This document shows, in pieces, positions 23,965 to 35,137 of a stretch of 64,000 nt of DNA. A program made the position numbers and the translations under genes. Source of the stretch: Chlorocebus sabaeus. Taxonomy: Eukaryota; Chordata; Mammalia; Primates; Cercopithecidae. Numbering within the stretch: position 1 is the stretch's first letter; every line of letters begins with the position of its first letter. The stretch is taken from NCBI RefSeq assembly GCF_047675955.1, contig NC_132915.1, positions 18,953,766-19,017,765 of the forward strand, in the 5' to 3' direction. The notes beneath the pieces are model-generated. The model was given only the letters and a program-made list of their open reading frames with translations, did not search any database and was not told where the DNA came from.

Positions 23965-23978
23965 CATTCATGGTTCTT

Positions 23979-24548
23979 ACATTTAGAACGTAAATTACTG
24001 GTGATTTTCATTTCCGTCTTTACATTCTTACATAGTACCTAATTCCTTTTTTGCAATGATCACATATCAAACACACAAAAAAGGTTTTACTATTGAAAAT
24101 TAAATTTTAAAATGTGGTCATAATCCAATAATTAGTCAATTATAAAATATCCATACACCTGCTTCTAAATTTTGTATTTTTTAAATATTTTAAAATTAAG
24201 TGGGATTATGAATATATATTCTCTATAAAATGGGATCATACAGAACATGTCACAATTTTTTCAAGCTACTCACCATCCATCTATTTACAACAGGTTCATG
24301 CCTCCATTATACCACTATTGCACAAACTGACAGACACATTCACTTGTCCAACATGTCTATTTTCCCCCGCGTATAAGATCCTGAAGCTAAGAACTATGAT
24401 TTCATAATTCTGTACCTGAATCTTTTACCCAGGAAAGGCATGTAATATATACGTTGATCAACCTGACAGTAAGTTTGACATACTTCCCTCCTGTGCATGC
24501 AGTTACCAAACATTCCCTTTCATAAATATTAATGTTTGTGCACACAAC
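23979..24548. other. AT-rich single-copy sequence
   Basis: Nothing firmly recognised. 24330-24480 may be a worn L2 3' end. Confidence 0.35.
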
Positions 24549-24561
24549 AAAAGTAGCAGGG

Positions 24562-24863
24562 CGGCTGGGCACGGTGGCTCATACCTATAAGTAATCCCAG
24601 CACTTTAGGAGGCTGAGGCGGGTGAACCACCTGAGGTCAGGAGTTTGAGACCAGCCTGGCCAACATGGTGAAACCCTGTCTCTACTAAAAATACAAAAAT
24701 TAGCTGGGCATGGGGGCGGGCGCCTGTAATCCCAGCCACTCATGAAACTGAGGCAGGAGAATCGCTTGAACCAAGGAGGCAGAGGTTGCAGTGAGCTGAG
24801 GTTATGCCACTGCATACCAACCTGGACAACAGGAGTGAAACTCCGTGTCAAAAAAAAAAAAAA
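24562..24863 (+). repeat. AluS, near full length
   Basis: Plus-strand Alu with both monomers and an A tail. A perfect 13-bp duplication, AAAAGTAGCAGGG, lies at 24549-24561 and 24864-24876. A small insertion sits near the start ('cctataagtaatccc'). Confidence 0.96.
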
Positions 24864-24876
24864 AAAAGTAGCAGGG

Positions 24877-25660
24877 TGATGATGCGAATATGCTGGCTTC
24901 CACATAGAGTTCTCAACAGCATAACTACTGATATTTTGACCCAGATAATGCTTTATGGTAGAGGCTGCCTTCTGCAAGGTAGCAGGTTTAGCAGCATCCC
25001 CAACACCCTCCGCCCTGTTGTAACAACTGAAATTGCAAGTTGTCTTCTGGAGGCCAAATTCACCCTGCTTGAGAACTGCTAACATAGAGATTGTGTGTAT
25101 CACTCTTGAGCAGCCTCATCAGAGTTCACCTTCAAACCTTTCACTGGGTGAGGTATCCGCTTGCTTAGTCTAGATGTCACCAGGGCGGGATATCTGACCC
25201 ATCCTTTACCTACCATAGTCTTTTATGTGCAGCCACACTAACAGTTGTGGTTCTCTTTTGAACCATCCAAGAACAGTAGTAAATTGGAATGAGGGTGATC
25301 CTCATCTTTTTCATCAAAGATATTACATCAGCATTCCTTCTGTACTGCTACTGTGAAACATTTTAGTAAAAATTTAGCCTTCAGAAATTCTAGGCAAGAA
25401 AGTGCCATCTCTATGTTTGCAGGCATTGCCAAAACTCCAGGTATACATTTCAGTCTCTCCCAAGAACTCTTTTCCATGCACTGCTCCATATATTACACAG
25501 CTCAGCAAGGCTTCAGGAAGGAATGAGATGTCACCTCCTCCTGCCTCTCTAAAAGTATATCCCAATCATTACGAATGACTCTCAAAGTCCCTGTCTTGGG
25601 TTTAGGGGGAAAATTCACTCCCCTATTCTTCATGATGGGGAAAGAAAACAATCACTTTTC
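24877..25660. other. Single-copy sequence
   Basis: Nothing recognised. Confidence 0.4.
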
Positions 25661-25665
25661 ACCTT

Positions 25666-26020
25666 TGTATTAGTCTGTTTTCATGCTGCTGATAAAGACA
25701 TAATCCAAGACTAGGAAGAAAAAGAGATTTAATTGGACCTACAGTTTCACATGACTGGGGAGGCCTCAGAATCATGGCAGGAGGCGAAAGGCACTTCTTA
25801 CATGGTGGCAGCAAGAGAAAATGAGGAGGATGCAAAAGCAGAAACCCCCTAATAAAACCATCAGATCTCATGAGACATATTCACTACCAGGAGTACAGTA
25901 TGGGGGAAACTGAACCCAAAATTCAAATTATCTCCCACTGGGTCCCTCTTGCAACATGTGGGAATCATGGGAGTAAAATGCAAGATGAGATTTGGGTGGG
26001 AACACAGCCAAACCATATCA
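25666..26020 (-). repeat. 3' LTR of THE1 provirus
   Basis: Begins TGTATTAGTCTG and ends CAAACCATATCA on the plus strand. It pairs with the LTR at 27585-27933; the many scattered differences between the two imply considerable age. Confidence 0.92.
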
Positions 26021-27584
26021 TTCTGCCCCTGGCCCCTCCAAATCTCATGTCCTCACATTTCAAAACCAATCATGCCTTCCTAACTGCCCCCCAAAGTCTT
26101 AACTCATTTCAGCATTAACCCAAAAGTCCACAGTCCAAAGTCTCATCTGAGACAAGGCAAGTCTCTTCCACCTATGAGCCTGTAAAATCAAAAGCAAGTT
26201 AGTTACTTCCTGGATACAATGGAGGTACAGTAAATACAGCCATTCCAAATTGGAGAAATTGGCCAAAACAAAGGGGTTACAGGGTCCACGCAAGTCTGAA
26301 ATCCAGTGAGGCAGTCAAATTCTAAAGCTCCAAAATGATCTCCTTTGACTCCATGTCTCACATCCAGGTCATGCTGATGCAAGAGGTGGGTTCCCACAGT
26401 CTTGGGCAGCCCCACCCTGTGGCTTTGCAGGGTACAGGCCCCTCCCGACTGCTTTCACAGGCTGGCGTTGAGCATCCACAGCTTTTCCAGGCACATGGTA
26501 CAAGCTGTCAGTGGATCTACCATTCTGGGGTCTGGAGGACAGTGGCCCTCTTCTCACAGCTCCACTAGGCAGTGCCCCAGTAGGGACTGTGTGGCAGCTC
26601 CCACCCCACACTTCCCTTCTACATTGCCCTAGCAGAGGTTCTCCATGAGGGCCCCACCCCTGCAACAAAGTTTTGCCTGAGCATCCAGGTGTTGGCATAC
26701 ATCTCCTGAAATCTAGGTGGAAGTTCCCAAACCTCAGTTCCTGACTTCTGCGCATTCCCAGGCTCAACATCATGTGAAAGCTGCCAAAGTTTGGGGCTTG
26801 TACCCTCTGAAACCATGTGATAAGCTGTACCTTGGCCCCTTTTAGTAACAGCTGTAGTGGCTGGGAAGCAGAGCATCAAGTACCTAGGCTGCACACAGCA
26901 ATGGGGACCCTGGGCGTTGCCTGCAAAACCACTTTTTCCTCCTAGGCTTTCAGGCCTGTGATGGGAGGGGCTGCCATAAAGACCTCTGACATACCCTGGA
27001 GACATTTTCCCCATTGTCTTGGGAATTAACATGGGGCTCCTGTTACTTATACAAATTTCTGCAGCTGTCTTGAAATTCTCCTCAAAAAATGGGTTTTTCT
27101 TTTCTACTGCATCATTATGCTGCAAATTTTCTGAACTCTTATGCGATTTCCTTTTTAAAACAAAATGCTTTTAACAGCACCCAAGTCACTTTTTGGATGC
27201 TTTGCTGCTTAGAAATTTCTTCTGTCAGATACCCTAAATTATCTTTCTCAAATTCAAAGTTGCACAAATCTCTAGGGCAACGGCAAAAAGCACCAGCCTC
27301 TTTGCTAAAACATTAGAAGAGTCATCTTTGCTCCAGTTCCCAAAAAGTTCCTCATTTCCATCTGAGACCACCTCAGCCTGGACCTTATTGTTCATATCAC
27401 TATCAGCATTTTGGTCAAAGCCATTCAACAAGTCTCTAGGAGGTTCCAAACTTTCTCACATTTTCCTATCTTCTTCTGAGTCCAGTAAACTGTTCCAATC
27501 TCTGCCTGATACCCAGTTCCGAAGTTGCTTCTACATTTTCGGGTATCTTTTCAGCAATGCCCCACTCTACTGGTACCAATTTAC
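26021..27584 (-). other. THE1 internal region
   Basis: About 1.56 kb between the LTRs, the usual size of THE1-int. No protease, polymerase or envelope motif is visible. The best minus-strand frames are 168 codons (26619-27125) and 134 codons (26369-26773), which overlap in different frames. This fits a decayed gag-like region. No functional product is expected. Confidence 0.85.
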
Positions 27585-27933
27585 TGTACTGGCCTGTTTT
27601 CACACTGCTGATAAAGACATACTGGAGTCTGGGAAGAAAAAGATTTAACAGGACTTACAGTTCCACATGGCAAGGGAGGCCTCAGAATCATGGTGGGAGG
27701 CGAAAAATTTCTTACGGGGTGGCAGCTAGAGGAAAATGAGGATGCAAAAGCAAAAACCCCTGATAAAACCATCAGATCTCTTAAGACTTATTCACTACCA
27801 TAAGAATGGTATGGGGGAAACCTCCACCATGATTCAAAGTATCTCCCACCGGGTCCCTCTCACAACATGAGGGAATTATGGGAGTACAATTCAAGATGAG
27901 ATTTGGGTGGGGACACAGAGCCAAACCACATAA
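27585..27933 (-). repeat. 5' LTR of THE1 provirus
   Basis: Begins TGTACTGGCCTG and ends near CAAACCACATAA on the plus strand. It holds the same landmarks as the 3' LTR, including 'ccatcagatctcttaagac' and 'tcacaacatgaggg'. Confidence 0.9.
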
Positions 27934-27993
27934 AGCTTGAATACAATACTTCTTGGAATACTGCAAATCTCAGTAGTTCTCTCCCTTCCCCAG

Positions 27994-28032
27994 TAATTAT
28001 GGGCCAAATGGTGTCCTTAAAAAATTTATATG
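27994..28032 (+). mobile_element. MLT1 LTR, left piece (interrupted by L1)
   Basis: 'attatgggccaaatggtgtcc' followed by 'aaaaatttatatg' is the MLT1 5' start. The LTR continues at 32725 after the L1 insertion. Confidence 0.65.
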
Positions 28033-29042
28033 TGTGGGGCATGACCCAGATGGCCGAATAGGAACAACTCCAGCTTCCAGCCCCCAGTGTGAGTGACACA
28101 GAAGACGGGTGACTTCTGCATTTTCAACTGAGGCACCTGGTTCATCTCACTGGGGTGTGTCGGACAGTTGGCGCTGGTCCACGGGTGCAGCCCGACCAGT
28201 GAGAGCTGAAGCAGGGCGAGGCATCACCTCACCTGGGAAGCGCAAGGGGGAAATGAATTCCTTTTCCTAGCCAAAGGAAATTGAGACACACAACACCTAG
28301 AATATCGGGTAACTCCCACCCTAATACTGAGCTTTACCAAGAGTCTTAGCAAACGGCACACCAGGAGTTCATATCCAACACCTGGCCCAGAGGGTCCCAC
28401 GCCCACGGAGCCTCCCTCATTGCTAGCACAGCAGTCTGAGATCTAACAGCAAGGCTGCAGGGAGGCTGGGGGAGGGGTGCCTGCCATTGCTGAGGCTTAA
28501 GTAGGTAAACAAAGCTACCAGGTGCAGCCCACCTCAGCTCAAGGAGGCCTGCCTGCATCTGTAGACTCCTCCTCTGGGGACAGGGCACAGCTAAACGAAA
28601 AGCAGCAGAAACCTCGGCAGAGGTGATTGCCCCGTCTGACAGCTTTGAAGAGAGCAGTGGATCTCCTAGCATGGAGGTTGAGATCTGAGAATGGACAGAC
28701 TGCCTGCTCAAGTGGGTCCCTGACTCCTGAGTAGCCTAACTGGGAGACATCCCCCACTAGGTGCAGACCGACACCTCACACCTTACATGGCGGGGTACAC
28801 CCCTGAGACGAACCTTCCAGAGCAAGAATCAGACAGCAACACTTGCTATTCAGCAATATTCTATCTTCCGCAGCCTCCGCTGCTGATACCCAGGCAAATG
28901 GGGTATCAGCAAACTCCAACAGACCCACAGCTGAGGGTCCTGACTGTTAGAAGGAAAACTAACAAACAGAAAGGACACCGACACCAAAACCCCATCAGTA
29001 CATCACTATCATCAAAGACCAAAGGCAGATAAAACCACAAAG
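28033..29042 (+). promoter_or_regulatory. L1 5' UTR with internal promoter
   Basis: About 1 kb of GC-richer leader. A YY1-like site, CAGATGGCC (28048-28055 region), sits at the place where primate L1 carries its YY1 initiation-positioning motif. The L1 5' UTR normally holds a sense RNA polymerase II promoter and an antisense promoter. Whether either still works here is unknown. An antisense 60-codon frame at 28224-28406 lies roughly where the primate antisense ORF0 is described. Confidence 0.75.
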
Positions 29043-30056
29043 ATGGGGGAAAAGCAGTGCAGAAAAGCTGGAAATTCAAAAACTCAGAGCGCATCTCCCC
29101 CTCCCAAAGAAATGCAGCTCATTGCCAGCAATGGAACAAAGCTGGATGAAGAATGACTTTCATGAGCTGAGAGAAGAAGACTTCAGTCGATCAAACTTCT
29201 CAGAGCTAAAGGAGGAACTACGTAACCAGCGCAAAGAAACTAAAAACCTTGAAAAAAGAATGGATGAATGGATAACTAGAATAATCAATGCAGAGAAGAC
29301 CTTAAAAGAACTGATAGAGATGAAAACTATAACACGAGAACTACGTGACAAATGCACAAGTTTCAGTAACTGACTCAATCAACTGGAAGAAAGAGTATCA
29401 GCGATTGAAGATCAAATGAATGAAATGAAGCGAAAAGAGAAGTGTAGAGAAAAAAAGAGTAAAAAGAAATGAACAAAGCCTCCAAGAAATATGGGATTAT
29501 GTGAAAAGACCAAATCTGCGTCTGATTGGTGTGCCTGAAGGTGATGGGGAAAATGGAACCAAGCTGGAAAACACTCTACAGGATATCATCCAGAAGAAGT
29601 TCCCCAACCTAGTAAGGCAGGCCAACATTCAAATTCAGGAAATACAGAGAAGGTCACAAAGATATTCCTCGAGAAGAGCAACTCCAAGACACATAATTAT
29701 CAGATTCACCAAAGTTGAAATGAAGGAAAAAATGTTAAGGGCAGCCAGAGAGAAAGGTCGGGTTACACACAAAGGGAAGCCCATCAGACTAACAGCAGAT
29801 CTCTCAGCAGAAACTCTCCAAGCCAGAAGAGAGTGGGGGCCAATATTCAACATTCTTAAAGAATTTTTAACCCAGAATTTCATATCCAGCCAAACTAAGT
29901 TTCATAAGTGAAGGAGAAATAAAATCCTTTACAGACAAGCAAATGCTGAGAGATTTTTTCACCACTAGGCCTGCCCTACAAGAGACTCTGAAGGAAGCAC
30001 TAAACATGGAAAGGAACAACAGATACCAGCCATTGCAAAAACATGTCAAAATGTAA
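29043..30056 (+). pseudogene. L1 ORF1 relic (ORF1p, RNA-binding chaperone)
   Basis: ORF1p is the trimeric RNA-binding protein of L1. The start is ATG at 29043 and the original stop is at 30054-30056, giving about 338 codons in total, close to the family length. It is broken four times: a 1-base insertion near 29105; an in-frame TGA at 29371-29373 at a CGA-like arginine position (a CpG-type change); an extra A in the run near 29450; and a short deletion near 29866. The longest pieces are 29122-29373 (coiled-coil part, rich in E/K/L) and 29501-29911, holding the RRM-like and C-terminal blocks (LRLIGVPE, ATPRHIIIRFTKVEMKEK, LTADLSAETLQARREW). Confidence 0.92.
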
Positions 30057-30120
30057 AGTCCATCAATGCTAGGAAGAAACTGCATCAACTAGCGAGCAAA
30101 ATAACCAGCTAATATCATAA

Positions 30121-32553
30121 ATGACAGGATCAAGTTCACACATAACAATATTAACCTTAAATGTAAATGGACTAAATGCTCCAATTAAAAGATACAGACT
30201 GGCAAATTGGATAGAGTCAAGACCCATCAGTTTGCTGTATTCAGGAGACCCATCTCACATGCAGAGACACACATAGGCTCAAAACAAAGGGATAGAGGAA
30301 GAGCTACCAAGCAAATGGAAAACAAACAAAAAAAAAAAGCAGGGGTTGCAATCCTAGTCTCTGATAAAACAGACTTTAAACCATCAAAGAATAAAAGAGA
30401 CAAAGAAGGCCATTACATAATGGTAAAGGGATCAATTCATCAGGAAGAACTAACTATCCTAAATATATATGCACCCAATACAAGAGCACCCAGATTCATA
30501 AAGCAAGTCTTTAGAGACTTACAGAGAGACTTAGACTCCCATACAATAATAATGGAAGACTTTAACACCCCACTGTCAACATTAGACAGATAAACGAGAC
30601 AGAAACTTAACAAGGATATCCAGGAATTGAACTCAACACTGCACCAAGCAGACCTAATAGACATCTACAGAACTCTCCACCCCAAATCAACAGAATATAC
30701 ATTCTTCTCAGCACCACATCGCACTTATCCAAAATTTACCACATAGTTGGAAGCACTCCTCAGCAAATGTAAATGAACAAAAATTATAATAAACTGTCTC
30801 TCAGACCACAGTGCAATCAAACTAGAACTCAGGATTAAGAAACTCAATCAAAACTGGAAACTGAAAAACCTGCTCCTGAATGACTACTGGGTACATAACG
30901 AAATGAAGGCAGAAATAAAGATGTTCTTTGAAACTAATGAGAACAAAGATATAACATACCAGAATCTCTGGGACACATTTAAAGTAGTGTGTAGAGGGAA
31001 AATCATGAATGAACTCTCATTCACAATAGCTTCAAAGAGAATAAAATACCTAGGAATCCAACTTACAAGGGATGTAAAGGACCTCTTCAAGGAGAACTAC
31101 AAACCACTGCTCAGCGAAATAAAAGAGGACACAAACAAATGGAAGAACATACCATGCTCATGGATAGGAAGAATCAATATTGTGAAAATGGCCACACTGC
31201 CCAAGGTAACTTATACATTCAATGCCATCCCCATTAAACTACCAATGACTTTCTTCACAGAATTGGAAAAAACTGCTTTAAAGTTCATATGGAACCAAAA
31301 AAGACCCCGCATAAGCCAAAAGAACAAAACTGGAAGCATCACGCTACCTGACTTCAAACTCTACTACAAGGCTACAGTAACCAAAACAGCATGGTACTGG
31401 TACCAAAACAGAGATATAGATCAATGGAACAGAACAGAGCCCTCAGAAATAATACCACACATCTACAGCCATCTGATCTTTGACAAACCTGACAAAGACA
31501 AGAAATGGAGAAAGGATTTCCTATTTAATAAATGGTGCTGGGAAAATTGGCTAGCCATAAGTAGAAAACTGAAACTGGATCCTTTCCTTACTCCTTATAT
31601 GAAAATTAATTCAAGATGGATTAGAGACTTAAATGTTAGACCTAAAACCATAAAAACCCTAGAAGAAAACCTAGGTAATACCATTCAGGACATAGGCATG
31701 GGCAAGGACTTCATGTCTAAAACACCAAAAGCAATGGCAACAAAAGCCAAAATTGACAAATGGGATCTAATTAAACTAAATAGCTTCTGCACAGCAAAAG
31801 AAGCTACCACCAGAGTGAACAGGCAACCTACAGAATGGGAGAAAATTTTTGCAATCTACTTATCTGACAAAGGGCTAATATCCAGAACCTACAAAGAATT
31901 CAATCAAATTTATAAGAAAAACACAAACAACCCCATCAAAAAGTGGACAAAGGATATGAACAGACACTTCTCAAAAGAAAACATTTATACAGCCAACAGA
32001 CACATGAAAAAATGCTCAACATCACTCCTCATCAGAGAAATGCAAATCAAAACCACAATGAGATACCATCTCACACCAGTTAGAATGGCAATCACTAAAA
32101 AATCAGAAAACAACAGGTGCTGGAGAGGATGTGGAGAAATAGGAACGCTTTGACACTGTTGGTGGGACTGTAAACTAGTTCGACCATTGTGGAAAACAGT
32201 GTGGTGATTCTTCAAGGATCTAGAACTAGATGTACCATTTGACCCAGTCATCCCATTACTGGGGATATACCCAAAGGATTATAAGTCATGCTGCTATAAA
32301 GACACATGCACACGTATGTTTATTGTGGCACTATTCACAATAGCAAAGACTTGGAATCAACCCAAATGTCCATCAGTGACACTGGATTAAGAAAATGTGG
32401 CACATATACACCATGGAATACTATGCAGCCATAAAAAAGGATGAGTTCGTGTCCTTTGTAGGGACATGGATGCAGCTGGAAACCATCATTCTCAGCAAAC
32501 TATCACAAGAACAGAAAACCAAATACCGTATGTTCTCACTCATAGGTGGGAAT
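30121..32553 (+). pseudogene. L1 ORF2 relic with RT-core deletion
   Basis: ORF2p normally has an endonuclease, a reverse transcriptase and a cysteine-rich end. The ATG is at 30121. A 2-base loss near 30213 shifts the frame, and a TAA follows TPLSTLDR near 30591. Endonuclease residues can be traced (a DFN motif with E instead of G before it, at about 30559; SDHS at about 30797). At about 31005-31012 the sequence jumps in frame from VCRGK (codon about 298) to the region after the RT core (codon about 761), removing the Z domain and the F-A-D-D box. The resulting open frame, 30903-32153, is 416 codons long and ends at a TGA in the cysteine-rich region. The original stop lies at about 32553. Confidence 0.92.
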
Positions 32554-32724
32554 TGAACAATGAGATCACTTGGACACAGGAAGGGAAACATCACACACTG
32601 GGTCCTATTGTGGGGAGGGGGGAACGGAGGGATAGCATTAGGAGATATACCTAATGTAAATGACAAGTTAATGGGTGCAGCACACCAACATGGCACAAGT
32701 ATACATATGCAACAAACCTGCATG

Positions 32725-33090
32725 TTTATATGTTAAAGTTTGAATGTGATTGCATTCAGAGAAACGGTCTTTAAACAGGTAATTAAGTTAAAATCACATC
32801 ATTAGAGAGGACATCAGAGAACAGATCTTAACCCAATATGACTCGTGTCCTTATAAGAAAAGAGAGAATACAGACAAGTACAGAGGGAAGTTCATGTATT
32901 TAAGTTAAGACAAAGGGAGGTGGCAACCTACAATTCAAGGAGAAAAACCTCAGAGGAAACCCAAACTACTGATACCTCAAACTCAAACTTTTGACCTCTA
33001 GAATCATGAGAAAATAATTTCTGTTGTATAAGCCACGCAGTCTGTGGTACTTTGTTACAGCAGTTCTAGCAAACTAATATACACCAGTCT
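32725..33090 (+). mobile_element. MLT1 LTR, right piece
   Basis: It continues the LTR begun at 27994: 'gaatgtgattgcattcag', 'taattaagttaaaatcacatc', 'cccaatatgactcgtgtccttataag', 'tttctgttgtataagccacgcag' and 'agcaaactaatata'. This is the MLT1C/D-like order ending near 33085. Confidence 0.85.
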
Positions 33091-34155
33091 TGGGGTGGGG
33101 GAATGGTTGAATGAGAAGAACAGGTTGTGCCTCTGCTTATGAAGCCCTGGAGAGGTATCCAGCCTCAGTTTTTTGTAGCTTCATTTAAATAAGGAATACC
33201 TGGACCTTCTTCAACTTTGAGATCTTATCAACAATTCTGGAGCAATAGAAAAAGAAAATTCCCACTCATTGTCATGTTATACATGCATCTAGTGGGATTT
33301 TAACAGCATCCAAAAGGAAAGCCAAGTTTTCAGCAATGCAAAGAGAAAAATGGCTCCTTTGTTGTCCATTGCTGCTATACATCTCATAAACACCTCTTAA
33401 GGCAATAGCACCTTGCCTATATGAACCTGGGTGAAGGTTCTATGATGCAGTGACATGTCTGCTCAGTGATTTCATGGGCGATATACCATAAACATGGCTG
33501 ACTTGTGAAATTACCTCTTTGCATTGCTGGCTAGAAAATTGTTTTCAAACGCTGGTCAAGGTCTGGATGGCATCCTTCTAAGTAGACATAAATCACTACC
33601 TTGAGTGCTCTGAACAATACTAAGACAGGAAATGATCTTGGCAGTCACTTAACCCAATCCTTTATCTGATGTTTCAGTGACTTCTTTCTGCCTATGTCCA
33701 CGTTAGGTTATACATAAAGCAGAATGCTTGATAAATATAACCAGGCTAGGATTCCATATACAGAGGTCCTATGTAGAGAGTGAAAGAAGCCTTATACATT
33801 TTCACACCTAAAACATTGTTTTTAAAGCTGGTCATCAAGATTCTTGGTTGAATAAGAAAACATCATCTACATTTATCCTCTACTCCCTCAACACTTTACC
33901 ATTCTACACCCTCTGTAAGACTGGGGTCCACTAATGAATAGTATTTAGAGTGAAAATAAGACATCACAAGAATTTGATAGTCCATTCTTAGCCTAAGAAA
34001 AGCAGTTTGTTGAATATCTGACCTTGGGCAAGTCCATCAACCACTTTTTTTCTTCATCTTAAAACAAGGATAAACAGTAAAGCAAAAAAAATAAAAAAGT
34101 ACATAGCCATGAGTGTTGCTTTCAGTTGTTAAATTCTCCAAATCTCACTATATGT
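33091..34155. other. Single-copy sequence
   Basis: No gene or repeat recognised. Confidence 0.4.
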
Positions 34156-34159
34156 GATG

Positions 34160-34172
34160 TGATGTGTATGTA

Positions 34173-34207
<35 letters not shown>
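34160..34207. repeat. (TG)n(TA)n microsatellite
   Basis: About 16 TG units followed by about 6 TA units, strictly alternating purine and pyrimidine for most of the length. Confidence 0.95.
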
Positions 34208-34414
34208 TCCAAAACCCTTCATCTTATCCTATTCTGCTCATCTCATCTAATTTTGCCTACATCCTTCTGCTAAAGTTTTTCTAGCCATATTACCTAAGTG
34301 TCTATACCCACAAGCCTTTCCACCCCGGGTGATGTTCTCTCTGTGAAACATCCTCGAAACTACAGCTAACTTTCACAAAGACTGGAGGGAAATGCTAAGG
34401 GGGTCAGGCAGTGT

Positions 34415-34980
34415 GTTATTTTTCTGTCACTATCATAGCAAATTACCACAGAGTGATTAAAAACAACACAAATTCATTCTGTAGGTCAGAGGTCGGGGTT
34501 GGCTCAGCTGGTCTCTCTGACCTAGGTTTCACATCTTCAGATGTGAAAATGTAGAGGTTGGCCTTATCAGGAGGCTCTGGAAAGAATTTGCTTTCCAGCT
34601 GAGATTGTTGGAAGATTCCTGTTTCTTGTGATTCTAGGATTAGGGTCCTATCAGCTGGAGTCATCCTTAGCTCCTAGAGAGCTCTCTACAGTTCTTGCAC
34701 CCTGATCCCTGTATCTCAGAGCCAACAGCCGGTTGAATCCTTCTTATGCTTGAAAACTGACTTCAACTTCTGCTGAATCTCCTGTTTCCAGCCACAGAAA
34801 GTTCTCCACTTTCAAAGGTTTATGTTAGAATGAGTCCATAGGGATAATACAAGATAGTCCCCCCTTCTCTTAAAGTCCTTAATTACAACTGCAAAGTCCT
34901 TGAGACTCAATCTATTCACAGGTTCAAGCATTAAGACATGGACGTTTTGCAGGCAGGGGGCATTATTCCACCCACCAGGG
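34415..34980 (-). mobile_element. MLT1-type LTR, antisense
   Basis: Antisense landmarks: 'tcactatcatagcaaattaccac', 'aaacaacacaaattcattctg', 'ccttaattacaactgcaaagtcc', 'attcacaggttcaagcattaagacatgg' and 'cattattccacccacc'. The order is that of an old MLT1-group LTR read backwards. The middle is diverged. Confidence 0.65.
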
Positions 34981-35137
34981 GTGGTGAGAGGAGAAAAGGA
35001 ACTGGTGGTACAGAAACAACTGTCTCTGTAGTGCTGATCTGTCCAGGGGTTTTTCTTTTCTCTAATTCAACCAGACACTTATAACAGTAACTCGCATTTA
35101 ATGTACATAATTTTACATGTGCAGCACTTTATTCGTA

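Larger units (their letters stand above)
25666..27933 (-). mobile_element. THE1-type MaLR provirus, LTR-internal-LTR
   Basis: This is a complete two-LTR element on the minus strand: 3' LTR 25666-26020 (355 bp), internal region 26021-27584 (1,564 bp) and 5' LTR 27585-27933 (349 bp). A purine-rich tract (sense strand GGAGGGGCCAGGGGCAGAA) abuts the 3' LTR, and the putative primer-binding region (sense GGTACCAGTAGAGTGGGG) follows the 5' LTR. Flanks ACCTT (25661-25665) and AGCTT (27934-27938) look like a worn 5-bp duplication. THE1 elements are nonautonomous relatives of ERVL with a non-coding or degraded gag-like interior. Open stretches here (26369-26773, 26619-27125, 27234-27449) are short. Confidence 0.93.
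28033..32724 (+). mobile_element. L1PA-type LINE-1, complete 5' end, internally deleted, no tail
   Basis: This primate L1 starts at the promoter end (GGGGCATGACCCAGATGGCC) and runs through the 5' UTR, ORF1, ORF2 and most of the 3' UTR. It stops at 'aacctgcatg' about 50 bases before the usual end, with no poly(A). It lies in an MLT1 LTR between two copies of TTTATATG (28025-28032 and 32725-32732). About 1.4 kb of ORF2 is missing at about 31005-31012. At 4.7 kb instead of about 6 kb it cannot move on its own. Confidence 0.95.

Noticed and set aside
24585..25103. 172-codon minus frame as a coding exon
   Set aside because: Most of it is antisense Alu sequence, a well-known source of false frames.
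26369..27125. 134- and 168-codon minus frames as host genes
   Set aside because: They lie in THE1 internal sequence, overlap in different frames and show no domain.
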